64,000 bases of DNA from Glandiceps talaboti (GCF_964340395.1 NC_135568.1:2576501-2640500), one strand, 5' to 3'; counted from the stretch's first letter, positions 36,637-50,345 are shown. The notes: generated from the sequence alone by a model not told the origin. Made by a program: numbers and translations.

Positions 36637-37372
36637 AAGATTTGGGCTAGGTTAGTTTCTGTGCAAGAGTTGGACTGGGTTAGTCTCTGTGCAAGAGTTG
36701 GACTAGGTTAGCCCCAGTGCAAGAGCTGATCTAGGTTAGTCCCTGTGCAAGAGTTGGGCTAGGTTAGTCCCTGTGCAAGAGTTGGGCTGGGTTAGTCCAT
36801 GTGCAAGAGTTGGGCTAGGTTAGTCACTGTGCAAGAGTTGGGCTAGGTTAGTCTCTGTGCAAGAGTTGGGCAAGGTTAGTCCCTGTGCAAGAGTTGGGCT
36901 GGGTGAGTCCCTGTGCAAGAGTTGGGCTAGGTTAGTCCATGTGCAAGAGATATGCTGGGTTAGTCTCTGTGCAAGAGTTGGGCTAGGTTAGTATATGTGC
37001 AAGAGTTGGGCTAGGTTAGTCCATGTGCAAGAGTTGGGCTTGGTTAGTCCCTGTGCAAGAGTTGGGCTAGGTTAGTATCTGTGCAAGAGTTGGGCTAGGT
37101 TAGTCCATGTGCAAGAGTTGGACTGGGTTAGTCTCTGTGCAAGAGTTGGGCTGGGTTAGTCTCTGTGCAAGAGTTGGGCTGGGTTAGTCTCTGAGCAAGA
37201 GTTGGGCTAGGTTAGTCCCTGTGCAAGAGTTGGGCTGGGTTAGTCCATGTGCAAGAGTTGGACTGGGTTAGTCTCTGTGGAAGATTTGGGCTGGGTTTCT
37301 CTGTGCAAGAGTTGGGCTGGTTTAGTATCTGTGCAAGAGTTGGGCTGGGTTAGTCTCTGTGCAAGAGAGTGG
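36637..37372. repeat. 28-bp minisatellite, about 26 copies
   Basis: Unit GGGCTAGGTTAGTCCCTGTG plus CAAGAGTT, 28 bp, with scattered single-base variants (CTAGG/CTGGG, TCCC/TCTC/TCCA/TATC). Variants are interspersed and show only weak clustering. 28 is not a multiple of three and no frame is open. Ends merge into diverged units near 36,640 and 37,360. Confidence 0.96.
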
Positions 37373-37479
37373 TTTAAGTTGGGACTAGGTTTAAAGCCGG
37401 CTTAGTTTGTGAACATGAATACATTTAAGCACAGTGCTATTTAAGCCTAATCTGTCTAAGTGACCACCACCATTGCCAT

Positions 37480-37720
37480 CCTGACTGGCACCACCAACAT
37501 CACCATCAGCACCAGCACCAGCATCACTGCCACTACTGCCACTATGAACACCACCACTGCTGAAACCACCACCACCACCACCACCACCACCACCACCACC
37601 ACCACCACAATCACCACTACAATCACCATCGTGGCCATCATAATCATCAATTTTACCACTAAAATCACCACCATCACCACTGTGACTACCAACTCTACCG
37701 CCTGTACAGCCATCACAATC
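37480..37720. repeat. (ACC)n-rich trinucleotide region
   Basis: A pure (ACC)n core at about 37,563-37,609 is flanked by ACC/ATC/ACT triplets. Because the unit is 3 bp, three frames stay open: Thr-rich on plus, Gly/Asp-rich and Val-rich on minus. The minus Gly-rich frame runs 154 codons. I judge all of them repeat-driven. Confidence 0.85.
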
Positions 37721-38759
37721 ATCAACGTTGAGGAAATAATGTGTCATTCTACATCCAATAACATCGAGGATAGCATCTGATGTGAACAACATTAATGGAA
37801 GATAGAGAGCGTACAAGCAATCAAGATAAGATTGGAAAATCAATCGTTGGTCCAATTTACATCACAGACTTGATGCAACACGATCTATCCACCCCAACAA
37901 AACTTATCAAGATTGCATATAAATGAAACGTGTTGCACTTTCTACAGTAGGGGTATTTCAGTCTTACATACTTACAGCTAAGTTAACAAGAATTCGAAAC
38001 TCAATTTACTGTCGCTTTGTCGACAGTGTGTAATGTTGTACAACGTCACAAGACGGTGCTTCCGGAAAATGGATCTACTGAATTTCCTACAACATCAAGT
38101 ATTTCATTAAGTCTCTTTTTCTCAAACGATTTTATAGCATATAAGGGCAAAATGAAGACACTGACCAATTTACTGAAGGCGTTGTCATAGAAACGTTCCA
38201 AAATTATAAGGTGCGCCTTCCCTATAAATTTTTATCGGATGGAAGGAACTCCTTGAACGCTGTTAGGCTGAAATCAGTAACATTAACTCAACTCTGATCA
38301 TAATGAGCATATTTCAATTTGTAGCCATAGTAACGCAATGGTACGTGTGTGGTTTGCTATTTGCTTAACTACCTTACAAGGTATTTGACACGTGCTGAGA
38401 TTGTTAGCCTGGAAGAAATGTTACGATCGAGAAATCTTACCGTTACCTCCCTGACTATTGGACTAAAGATTCAAAACGACCATGTTTAGGTTGGCAAGTG
38501 TGTATCTGTGTGGGGCGTATTAATGACAGGGTGACACAATGTGTGGCGTATGGTATTATATACCATGGGGGTGCTCTAATTAAGTTTCTATAATTGTTAG
38601 TATACTGCGTATATGATAAATTCACCTTCGAAGAGAAAATACGGGTTTTATATCTTAGTTTGTCTTTCTATGTTATGACAACGTTTACGTAATTCGCTCT
38701 GTGGTGCTGTTCATATGACAATGAAAACGCTTAAATCTCAATTACTTCCCTCCCTTCCT
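37721..38759. other. No gene seen
   Basis: CpG-normal DNA without supported ORF, RNA gene or repeat. Confidence 0.4.
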
Positions 38760-38905
38760 TAGATTAAAATTACATTTCCCCCTAATATTCTTCTTAATTC
38801 AGCCTGAAAATATTTGTGTCATAAGGGTTTTGTCGACTAGTAGTGACACGGCTCCTTATGCCACTCGTATTTTCCTCGACTGGACGAAGGGAAATACGGG
38901 GCATT
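38760..38905 (+). repeat. Dispersed repeat family C, copy 3 (3' part)
   Basis: Matches the 3' half of the copies at 12.8 and 20.2 kb. The 3' end carries an inverted repeat, CTCGTATTTTCCTCG / CGAAGGGAAATACGGG, with loop ACTGGA. Confidence 0.7.
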
Positions 38906-39615
38906 ATATTTTCGTGGGTTCAGCTGTACGTATTTCAATACAAGACTTAATAGAGATGGAACGAACGATCTGTCAGTCAGATCTGTCAGTCAGTCCTGTA
39001 GCCACAAATCTTTAGTTTTGACATCGAAAGCGATAACCATGTTCCTGATAACAACATTTTGATTCAGTGTTCATGGGTACTTATTTATACTACACATGTA
39101 CACACACTGATTTATCCACAGGGTAGTAGTTCGTTAGCGATGTTTTCTGTTAGAATGTTGACCGGAATAGTTACAGAAGGAGTTACGATGGAAGTATATT
39201 GAACAGGTGTACTTTTAAGTAATGTGTACGTTTTATTAATACCAATGTATATGAAGATGACAAAGAGAAAACGGAAAATACATGAATTATTAAATCTACT
39301 TATCTCGTCTTTTCATGCACATATTTCCTGAGCAAACCGCCTTTCGATCAAATATCTATCCATTATTGAACTCCTGCATGCATATGGTATATTGTCTTGA
39401 ACATATGACTTATTAATTATGCAGATGTTATTTCTGGTACTACTCCCCCGCCCATGGCTATTATACATGTCCCTCGGCAAATATCGAGATTAGATAACGT
39501 ACGGTGTGATATCAGAGCAGACAAGAAAATTCCGATGTAAAACATAAGGAGTCGTTGATTGCAACAAACGTTCAGGTTAATACAAGTGGTACAATTTGCC
39601 ATATTAAAAGGTTAT

Positions 39616-39730
39616 GCGGTCTGTCTGTCTGCGTCTGTCTGTCTGTCTGTCTGTCTGTCTACGTCTGTCTGTCTACGTCCGCCTGTCTGCTGTCTGTCTG
39701 CGTCTGTCTGTCTGTCTGTCTACATCTGCC

Positions 39731-39793
<63 letters not shown>

Positions 39794-39917
39794 ATGTATG
39801 TATGTATGTATGTATGTATGCATGCATGCATGTATGTATGTATGTATGTATGTATGTATGTATGTATGTATGTATGTATGTATGTATGTATGTATGTATG
39901 TATGTATGTATGTATGT
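39616..39917. repeat. (TCTG)n-(TGTA)n compound microsatellite
   Basis: Impure TCTG units change to a pure block at 39,729-39,792, then shift to (TGTA)n to 39,917 with a TGCA variant patch near 39,820. All three plus frames and one minus frame stay open over 89-131 codons. They are artefacts. Confidence 0.97.
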
Positions 39918-40012
39918 CCTTATATAAGGAATGCCTAATCAATATTGGAATTTTCTTGTTGTTATTTCAAATCCAAGTATACTCATCTTTCGCACAGCAT
40001 GAATTTTAATAC

Positions 40013-40021
40013 ACACACAGA

Positions 40022-40064
<43 letters not shown>
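40013..40064. repeat. (CA)n microsatellite
   Basis: About 20 CA units with one interruption near the left end. Confidence 0.95.
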
Positions 40065-40065
<1 letters not shown>

Positions 40066-42143
40066 ATATATACACTGTGTAAATTCAAACATTTATCTTC
40101 TAGTTCATGTTGTCGAGTAACACAACAATGAAACATATTGTGAATATGAAGTCAGTAGTGGGTTAAAATTGAATAAATATTTTGATTTGTATTGTTCACT
40201 TTGTAAAGTACATTCACCAAACAGTGTTGTAGATAGATTGATATTTTGAATATATTAACTCAACAGACTGTACAAAGGCAAACACTTTTAATCATAATTA
40301 AGGTAACATGACTGACTAATCTAAAATTCCTCACGTGCAATGCTATGTTGATCTTTCGTCAAGGTAATCTACTAAACAACATATTCAATCTGAGTGCGAA
40401 ATCGTTTCTTATTTAACCCTTCACATCGTCTTAGGATAGCGTGAAAACTTCGTACATACACTGAATATAAAACAGTATCTTTTACAGCTCACAGCGACAA
40501 AGCTGTAGCCTACACCTATGACCTGCATCGAACCTACATGTATACACTAAATGATATAGTAATCTTAACGTTCTACAGCAAACAATATTCTACTCAAATA
40601 TAGTACATAAGGTGTACTGGCTTTTGAAATCTTTTCACTCAAGCTTTTAGAAATTTACTCCCTAGATCATTAAAGACCACACCGAAGACATGTTTGATCG
40701 ACCTATCGCTATTGTGCAGGACAATATTTTGGTGTTACATAAATTCTTTTGACGTTTTTGATAAGTGTTTAATTGGCTGATTTATATATGAGGGACATAA
40801 AGATACATAAGTCGTCCTGGACTATTGGTTCCTTGTTGACAAATGTTTGATAAGAAGACACAGTGTTATTTCTTCGAAAACTCGTCGTTTCAGATTCACA
40901 ACGAAATATTGGACATCCTACAATCTTCAAGATTCAAACTTTCATTCGACTATGCAAATTTTAATAAACACGTGACGTTTATATACGTTTTCTTTTCGTA
41001 GAATTCTTAAATAATATCTCTATATTAAACATACATGTGATGTCACGGGCGGATGTTACATTATAAGAACATACATAAAAAACATCATAAATGCTTATTT
41101 GTCAGCTACATTATTGTGTTTTAATTAGACATAAAACCCTGACTCTATGTAATTAGTCCTAAATACAAGCCTACAAAATACTTGTTAAGTACAAGGGTTT
41201 TCATTACAAAGTTTACCCTATTGGCTAATTGATTGGTGCTTCGTATAATCGCGATTTTTTTTGCACAATTGGTTATTAAAAAGCGTTTATAGGCACATGA
41301 TGTTTACGGTATGGAGATTGAATGAAACAATTTAACTGCATACATTTGGTCTCATTATTCGTAAAAGTCTGGTCTACTGATGGAATTATGAAAATGTCAA
41401 CTTTTATGACACTTGGCTTGCAAACAATCGAATCATATAAGCTATAAAGGGGAGTGCTTCATCACCAAAAAAAAGCACTCAAGAAGTAACTAAGCTGTAT
41501 AGTTTTGTAAAATGTCTAACATGCATGAGGTTTTGTAGATACTTGATGTGGTACTCTATCCCATGACGGATACAGGAGTTAGATTTCTAATAATGGAAGA
41601 CTACTTCTCCTGTCAATGAAAAATGAATACCATCAGTTATTAATTAGTAGATGAGATATTACCCTACGTCTTGGTAGGTCATTTACATAAGTGGGTAGCA
41701 TGACCTGTTCGCATTAGACATTACGTCATCACATTACTGCATCACATTACGTCATCACAATATTTCGATCCAGTGGTACTTCGATGCGGTTGGAGATTTC
41801 AGTTTGTGCTCATAGCTACGGTAATCAGTTATGTTACAGTGCGTTGATTATAGAAAGAATCCGTTCAGGTAGAACAAATAACACCTGCAAGATATGTTAT
41901 ACGCTAGGTGCCTTAACTGATTGCATATGCTAGTACAGCTTTTTGCCTGCAATGTATATCTTCCGATATCTAACACAAAATAATGTACAAACATCCATTT
42001 TAAAAAAATGAGTTAATGAATTCGAATAACGTACGGAATAAATATCCTTGGTATTTATTGTCTAAAGAAAGTTAATATCAGTCATGTCCTTGCTTATGCT
42101 AGTACATTTGGCTAGATTTTACCCCTTTGCAATAAATGTTCCC
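40065..42143. other. No gene seen
   Basis: CpG-normal (about 19 in 40,321-40,920). No ORF or repeat with support. Confidence 0.4.
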
Positions 42144-43540
<1,397 letters not shown>

Positions 43541-43645
43541 TCTACATACATACATACATACATACATACATACACACATACATACATACATACATACATA
43601 CATACATACATACATTCATACATACATACATACACACATACATAT
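43541..43645. repeat. (CATA)n microsatellite
   Basis: About 25 CATA units with CACA and TTCA variants. Two plus ORFs (His/Ile/Tyr/Thr) are artefacts. Confidence 0.95.
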
Positions 43646-43784
43646 TTTGAGCAGTTACTCGTGGTTTTCCCTTTTCAGAGACGGTAGTATCCATTGTTGA
43701 ATAATATAATTCTTTTAGTTAGTATATTTACAGTTTCATTTTGAACAATTACCCAGAGTGTTTCACTTTAAGACATAGGAACCA

Positions 43785-44054
43785 TCAGCTCAATGGCATT
43801 TGTAGATCACCTTTTACGTCGCATATTGGTAGGCAGATTATCATACAATCGTTTCTTGATGTTTTTGTTCTTAAATGGGAATTCGAATCCTGCTTGTCAA
43901 GAAAGTCGCCATCTCTGCTCTTTAGCAAGACAACATGCGCCATTAGAAGTGCTGATGTAAGCTGATCCGTATTATCAGAGCCACTTATCATATAGAACGA
44001 TGTTGCTGTAAGCAATGACAGAAGATAACACAAATGGAATCTTTTAGTCTCCAT
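43785..44054 (-). CDS. Possible small secreted protein, unrecognised
   Basis: 89 codons on the minus strand. The ATG has a GGGCATGG context. The N-terminus METKRFHLCYLLSLLTATSF fits a signal peptide: Lys/Arg, a Leu-rich core, then a possible cleavage near SGSDN. The mature part is polar with three Cys close together (CMIICLPIC) about 15 residues before the end. There is no dibasic-flanked peptide repeat, so a neuropeptide role is not shown. It could be a complete small gene, a first exon that continues past a donor, or chance. No family recognised. Confidence 0.3.
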   Translation of the reverse strand: METKRFHLCYLLSLLTATSFYMISGSDNTDQLTSALLMAHVVLLKSRDGDFLDKQDSNSHLRTKTSRNDCMIICLPICDVKGDLQMPLS

Positions 44055-44690
44055 GCCCGATGCAGGTTCGAAATAACCTTTGGAATTTAGTTAGCAATGT
44101 ATCCTGTCCATTGAAAGAACGAAAATGGAATAAAGCTATCATTGTCTACTCTTCATAGGCTTAATATAAACGAGTCTACAGTTTCGGTTTAAATACCGTG
44201 TTACGATAAAAGTTTAATGTACAGTGTGTAGCGTTGGATGTGCTTGAAATGGCAGGGACAATTATTGAGGTTAAACAAATCATTTAAGAAAACGTAATTT
44301 TCGGTGCTTAAATGAGAGAGCAATTTAGCCTTGCAAAGGTAATTTCTGGTTTAAAAATAACCATGTCACTTTATGAGAAGAGAGGAAATTAAGGAACTTC
44401 GCTTCTAGATCATGGTTCATGGTTGTTAACTCCACACGCTCACTATAAAGAGTGTCAGTTTACATTTACTGTTCACGTTTACACAGACGGAATAAAAGTG
44501 TGGTTAAATTGAAAAAGGTTTTATGTGTTGTATATAGGGCAGTTAAAACGACGGATACGAAAATGAATTTAAACCGACTTCAATCTTCGAGTGAACGAAC
44601 TGGCAACAATGAAAGATTTCGACATTTATAGAAAACTTCTCGGAAAGTAATATAGTCAAGTAAAAAAAGATACTTTTATTCGTCGTTGGC

Positions 44691-44693
44691 TGA

Positions 44694-44724
<31 letters not shown>

Positions 44725-44728
44725 TCCA

Positions 44729-44761
<33 letters not shown>

Positions 44762-44871
44762 ATATATATATATATTTGTGTGTGTGCGTATGCATGTGTG
44801 TATGGATTTATGTATGTGTGTATGTATGTATGTATGTATGTATGTATGTATGTATGTATGTATGTATGTAT

Positions 44872-44905
<34 letters not shown>

Positions 44906-45031
44906 TGTATGTATGTATGTATGTATGTATGTATGCATGCATGCATGCATGCATGCATGCATGTATGTATGTATGTATGTATGTATGTATGTATGTATGT
45001 ATGTATGTATGTATGTATGTATGTATGTATG
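44691..45031. repeat. Seven-part compound microsatellite
   Basis: In order: (CA)n, (CT)n, (GT)n, (TA)n, impure GT/TATG, (TGTA)n with one break near 44,870, a (TGCA)n patch at 44,935-44,962, and (TGTA)n again. Cys/Met/Tyr/Val ORFs of up to 139 codons on both strands are artefacts. Confidence 0.97.
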
Positions 45032-45348
45032 AGTGATTTAGTGCAATTAAGAGACAAGGACGCCCAGTTGCTCAATCAACTATAGCTTTTTCCATGGGTA
45101 TTCATTTAAATGGCATGATTACACTTTTAACCATTGTATAAACTTAATCCATTTTAAGATAAACGCACGGCTTGTCTTTGTGAGGTTTCTACTATCTTGC
45201 AGTTGAAAGATTAAAGATACATGGAAGAGCTGAGATGGGCACCAACGGAAATACTACGAACGTCTCTTTATATTGCCTTTACAATGAGATGCCTACTTGT
45301 ACAATCTGTGATTTATTTGATTTGAAAATATTAGTTTGGTATCAAAAA

Positions 45349-45387
<39 letters not shown>
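45349..45387. repeat. (AAT)n microsatellite
   Basis: About 13 pure AAT units, possibly the tail of a SINE-like sequence, although no head is recognisable. Confidence 0.93.
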
Positions 45388-46010
45388 GTAAGATGTTCCT
45401 CCTTACGCATTGCTGTACAATGCCGTGTTCAAAGCATTGCACAGTCATTACGAATCCGTACTACACTTATTGTGAATGACATCACGTAGATTACTCGGAC
45501 TTAACTACCTTAACTCATTCAAATTGTTGGAGTGGCAATCTAAAGATTAGCACTAGGATTTTCGACATATTGATTTTCTTTCGTTCGTTACAGGGTAGTT
45601 TATAAGTTCTAAAATTCTTTGCCCTGTGGTCCATTAAAGATGCCATTTTGTTTTCCAATGGTGTGACATGCACAGTTACATGTTTTAAAAGGCAATTCAA
45701 TGACGTTTTGTGTGCTGCTATATGTGCCTGTCTGTTTGTGGACATGATATCATAATATTTATAACATCTCAATACTATTATACCAATGCCAAGGAAATAT
45801 AAGAAGCATTCCTAGGTTTAAGTTAAACATTTTATGCATAATAATGAATCATTTAAATAAATAATGATTTCCGGTAATAAGGCCATATCTATAGAATGCT
45901 ATATTTGAATTTCATTTTACTTCATATAGTTGGTCTGCTTTATAGGTAGATGACAACAAGGCGCATGCGTTTCACGAATCCTGTTCACGTAACGTTCCAT
46001 TTTATTGAGT
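45388..46010. other. No gene seen
   Basis: CpG-normal. A GCGCATGCGT (NRF1-like) lies at 45,961-45,970 without an associated ORF. Confidence 0.35.
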
Positions 46011-46011
46011 C

Positions 46012-46166
46012 ATTTGCATAATAACATATCATGAATGGAAGCCCATAACATTCAACATGACGGTTATAGAGATGCCTTTATGGTCTTACAGGTGTGATTT
46101 GCATGACTTGCATATATGTATGACTAATTTGCATAATTAATTTAGGATTAGGAATGTTATTTGCAT
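46012..46166 (+). promoter_or_regulatory. Cluster of four perfect octamer (POU) motifs
   Basis: ATTTGCAT (reverse complement of the POU octamer ATGCAAAT) occurs at 46,012, 46,097, 46,127 and 46,159, with further GCTTGCATAT near-matches up to about 46,340. POU factors bind this octamer. The cluster may be an enhancer or simply a decayed tandem repeat of GATTTGCATGACTTGCAT. Motif occurrence is seen; function is inferred. Confidence 0.4.
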
Positions 46167-46506
46167 GGCTTGCATATTACATCAATAATCTGACAGTTAA
46201 CAAAAGTGATCAGTTATGGGATATATTATAATTGGTATATATTGGATTTCACCATACTTGTGTGATACATGTATACTGAGTATATTAAGACTCTTACGTC
46301 ATATATACGTTATTTGTGTGGCTTGCATATTAATAGATGATTTGCACAATGAATTATATTTATGATGTATATGATAAGTGGTACGTAGTTTGTTGACTTC
46401 CAAGACTATGAAAGATGAGAGCCTCCATATTTACCTCCATATTTATCTTTGGTAGGCTATGATCTTCAAGAACTATTTTGGTACAAAGAAATTCAGGCCA
46501 ACTGAT

Positions 46507-46527
46507 ATGTATGTATGTATGTATGTA

Positions 46528-46588
<61 letters not shown>

Positions 46589-46811
46589 ATGTATGTATGT
46601 ATGTGTGTGTGTGTGTGTGTGTGTGTATGTATGGATGATGTATGTATGTATGTATGTATGTATGTATGTATGTATGTATGTATGTATGTATGTGTGTATG
46701 TATGTGTGTATGTATGTATGTATGTATGTATGTATGTGTGTGTGTGTATTATGTATGTATGTATGTATGTATGTATGTATGTATGTATGTATGTATGTAT
46801 GTATGTATGTA

Positions 46812-46846
<35 letters not shown>

Positions 46847-46905
46847 ATATATGTATGTATGTATGTATGCATGTATGTATGTATGTATGCATGTATGTGT
46901 GTGCG
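46507..46905. repeat. (TGTA)n/(TG)n mosaic microsatellite
   Basis: About 400 bp alternating between (TGTA)n and (TG)n blocks at least four times. Eight or more block switches suggest repeated slippage and conversion. The long Cys/Met/Tyr/Val and His/Thr ORFs (up to 173 codons) are artefacts. Confidence 0.97.
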
Positions 46906-47341
46906 TTTGGGGGTACGTATAGATAATATATTTCTACATTTTTGTGATTTAGTTGAAATAATAAAAATGATATTTCGAGATTATATGGTAGTTATGTGAT
47001 AAAGACAAATTGCAAGTAAATGTGACCTTATTTGATGCCAAATTAAAGTTACAAGATTTATTGGGTATACTTTGCAAGATATATCAAAATGTGATGGAAA
47101 AATGAAGATCGAATAAATAAAAACCGAGGATAATGAGCGGTTCATGGTTATTGCTCTGCTTCAATAACCCTTGGCAACCGTATAGAAGTGAACTGTAGGA
47201 AGTTATACATATATTTTGACTTTGTAATTTCCGTGATGTAAGACAGATGATCATGCAATGAAATATCCTTAATTTCATGTGTGACACTTACATGCAAGCA
47301 CACGTACATAGATACACACACATATACACACACTCCCCTAT

Positions 47342-47342
47342 A

Positions 47343-47387
<45 letters not shown>

Positions 47388-47391
47388 CACA
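47342..47391. repeat. (TGTC)n microsatellite
   Basis: About 12 units, flanked by (CA)-rich segments on both sides. Confidence 0.95.
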
Positions 47392-47918
47392 CACATATTC
47401 AAAATAGGCAGGAAAATCCCGTTTTAACAAGAAAACTGAAGGAAGCCATCAACAGAAAATGATGAAAGGTTATACATTGCATTATCGTAGAAGAAACACT
47501 GCAAGGAGGTAACTGCCACAGGCGTGCTATACAAAATAATCAGGTATCATTTATAATGTAAGGAACACTTTGTGATATCGACTATTTGAATACCTTTGAT
47601 AAAAGTGCCGTCATCATTCCTAATATAACCGGCTGTTAGAATTTTTCATTTTGTAACTTTACTCATGGTATGATTAATCAAATCATCTTGTTGGAATTTT
47701 TCATCCACGTATAATACCTCAATGATTACCTCGATGGAGTAAAGAGGAAGTCTGCCATCTTGTTTTAAATAGCACAGCTTTGTACAGCATTGTAATTGCC
47801 AATTTGGTTTTGACTAAAATGCATATTTTGCATATCAATACCCTGTACAATTGTTGGATGTCATCTTTTAATAAGCGAATTCACGAACGCCAATGGTTTA
47901 GAATTCACTAAAGCCTTA

Positions 47919-48140
47919 TTACTCACAACAGTCACGTTTTTCCTTTAGTTGATTATATGAAGTTACTTTGAAGTATCCTTCATCACACCACTCAATTGGT
48001 ATTTCCAGCAAGTACATTTTCATGTATCTTTTGCTCTCGGAGTTATAGATTTGAAGTATAACATCTTTATGTTGCAGAATTACTGAAAGCACACTTGGCA
48101 ACATTGCTATTACCAGTGGTGTGGCCATTACACCATACAC
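47919..48140 (-). CDS. Possible terminal exon or small protein, unrecognised
   Basis: 73 codons on the minus strand with balanced, protein-like composition. The N-terminal MYGVMATPLVIAMLPSVLSV is hydrophobic and could be a signal peptide. An alternative is an exon starting after a TGCTTTCAG acceptor-like site. The remaining part (HKDVILQIYNSESKRYMKMY, then a Trp/Cys-containing stretch) is polar and ends with two Cys and Glu before TAA. I recognise no family. It is free of repeats and lies about 350 bp left of element T copy 3. Confidence 0.3.
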   Translation of the reverse strand: MYGVMATPLVIAMLPSVLSVILQHKDVILQIYNSESKRYMKMYLLEIPIEWCDEGYFKVTSYNQLKEKRDCCE

Positions 48141-48493
48141 ATGCCTGCTGCAATATACTGTATTTCCTTATTGTACACATAACATAGTTATATACATTTA
48201 CAACTAAATAATAATACACCCATTTCCGTTTACACAATGTCATAGGCGCATATGTTGTAAATATAAATATTGCAAGGTACTATTTTAGTTTTCTCTTTCT
48301 TCAAAGCTAGAAAGGTGATCCAGTTTTAAAAGCATTTCTAATGGTTGATCATTTCCTGTGTAATCGAAGTTAAACAAATGGACCATGTTTTCTGCAACAT
48401 AATCGTTCTTCAGTACTATGACTACATGCACAAACTATCATCACATGGTAGGGTGTTTTAAAATTTTCCTTTAGATTCAAGTCATTTTTGTCC

Positions 48494-48874
48494 TCAGGCC
48501 AAATAAAAAAAAAGTAGTTTAGTTCCGGTTTCCCGACCCCACCTAGTTTTTCACGCCTACCCTAAATATTTTTTTACGTATTCGAGAAAAATACAGACAA
48601 AATCGCGAAAATTGTGAAGTCTCGCAATAAATACTGGGTGCGGAAACTGACATCAACTTAAAAAGGCAATATAAAACTGTTCTTCCAATCTGTAATGGTT
48701 GTACATCTGATAGGACGAAATAACCAACACATAGACCATTTTGAAAACAATGGAGAACCTGAACTAGACACTCACACATGGAAAAAATATATAATAAAAT
48801 AAACTAAAAAATCTACCTACCCCACCTATTTTAAAATTGAATGTAATCGGAACCACACATTTTTTTACGTCTCA
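48494..48874 (-). mobile_element. Inverted-repeat element T, copy 3
   Basis: The reverse complement matches copies 1 and 2: ATAGGTGGGGTAGGTAGATT, GGTTGTACATCTGAT-type and CAGATTGGAAGAACAGTTTT interior blocks, with GGAACTAAACTAC and GGCCTGAGG at one end and AAAAATGTGTGGTTCCGATT at the other. The 78-codon minus ORF inside has an equivalent shorter ORF in copy 2 and seems incidental. Confidence 0.72.
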
Positions 48875-49479
48875 TCTACAGCTAAAATATCCACTAACAC
48901 ACTCTTATCTTATAGATCATTGGTCGTTTAATACGAATGCCCAGACAAATCCTAGTTTGTTTGTTGACAAATATGATGCATGGCATCGCGATCACCATAT
49001 ATGTTATCCATCCAAGGTTCTGATTGTTACGTGTAATATCAGACCACTATAGTGATCTAAGGTTTAATTCGGCTTTTTTGAATGGTGTAACGTTCTATTC
49101 AAAGTTTTGTTTGAGTGTTCATAGGTACCGGCTACGTTTCCGTAGAGTGGGACCCTGTGGTGCGTGTGTATGAACCGAACGGCACTTTAAAGCTACATGC
49201 TCGCAAAGGATCACCTCACATTCTTATAAACAGCTCAGGGGTACAATAATCTTGCCTGTCATATTAAGGTTTTATTATACAGTAATCCTGTATAGTCATC
49301 TTGTTAATCAAAGGTTAAAGGTCGATAACTAGGCTAGTCGAATAGACATTTTGCAGACATAAAATTTTATTTTTTATGCTTATCTTCATATGTAGTTTTC
49401 ATAATCAATCAAAATAATTCTCACTTTAATAATTCTCTGATGTTTAGTTATATCCTATACTTCACCACGAATTTACATA

Positions 49480-50345
49480 TATTTTGTATCAAGGTAGAAT
49501 GCACCTCAGGGACCAATTTCCCTGAGAAAACAACAACGTTCTCAATTAAAGTGACCATATGGATGTGCATTGAGTATTTATTTTTGATTTTTGATTTATA
49601 AAACAATTTTATCACAGCTTCTTACTTGAAAAATAAATGTGAAATAACATAGCCTATACTGGGTCAGTCGGAACCAGATCGAGGATCTGGTTCTCTCTAG
49701 TTGAGTCGGTGACAATCTGCTTTAGTCCAAGGGAGTTGAACAACTCTAATGTACGGACCGAGCAAGTATGTTTTAAACTCAATAAATTGCAAAAGGCTAA
49801 AAGAAATAATAACTTTGTTGTACAACAAGGATTTTACACATTTCTTAAAAGCTTATGCAGCAATGTATTTAGTTACAATCAATGACTTGGGCTTTGTTGT
49901 TTCACATAGATTTTTCTAGTAGGAAGCCACCATCACATTGTTTTATAGATTAAAAATCCCAAATAAGTATCCAATCCTCATCCATATGTCCACTTTAAAA
50001 ATCTCCAGACCTTGCCAAAAGAAAGATTGTTCCTAGTCTCTTGAAATAATGGAAAAAAAATTGAGGTTCGCCATTGCATTTTCAAGGAAATGGTCAATCT
50101 TCGTCAATCACTGTTCACATTGTATTAACGCAGTATTCAGTGGTCATATTGGATTCTAAAATGGCGGCCATATGGGATTCTAAAATGGCGACCATATTGG
50201 AATCTAAAATGGCTAGATTTTAACGCTAATGTGACGTCCATTTTTCTTTATTTTAACTGAGAATGTCTTTGAGCTTTCTTGAACAAAGTAACAGCAAAAG
50301 TTTAAGATTTTTATTTCCCAGGGTACTCATTATTAAGACTGCTAG
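49480..50345 (+). repeat. Dispersed repeat family G, copy 3, with 24-bp array
   Basis: Starts CACCTCAGGGACCAATTTCC. The family's CAGACCTTGCCAAAAGAAAG and TTGAAATAATGGAAAAAAAA blocks resume at about 50,010, so about 430 bp may be inserted between. At 50,140-50,212 the motif CATATTGGATTCTAAAATGG repeats three times with a 24-bp period, against 18 bp in copy 2. Confidence 0.65.

Noticed and set aside
37391-37855. 154-codon Gly-rich ORF (glycine-rich protein?)
   Set aside because: Driven by (ACC)n and ATC triplets. Thr-rich and Val-rich frames are equally open, as expected of a trinucleotide repeat.
39555-40009. Long Cys/Val/Leu/Met/Tyr ORFs of up to 131 codons
   Set aside because: They are translations of (TCTG)n and (TGTA)n. 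A 4-bp unit keeps all frames open in a 12-bp cycle. No start context and no composition change outside the repeat. The same holds at 17.4, 44.7, 46.5, 55.5 and 57.3 kb.
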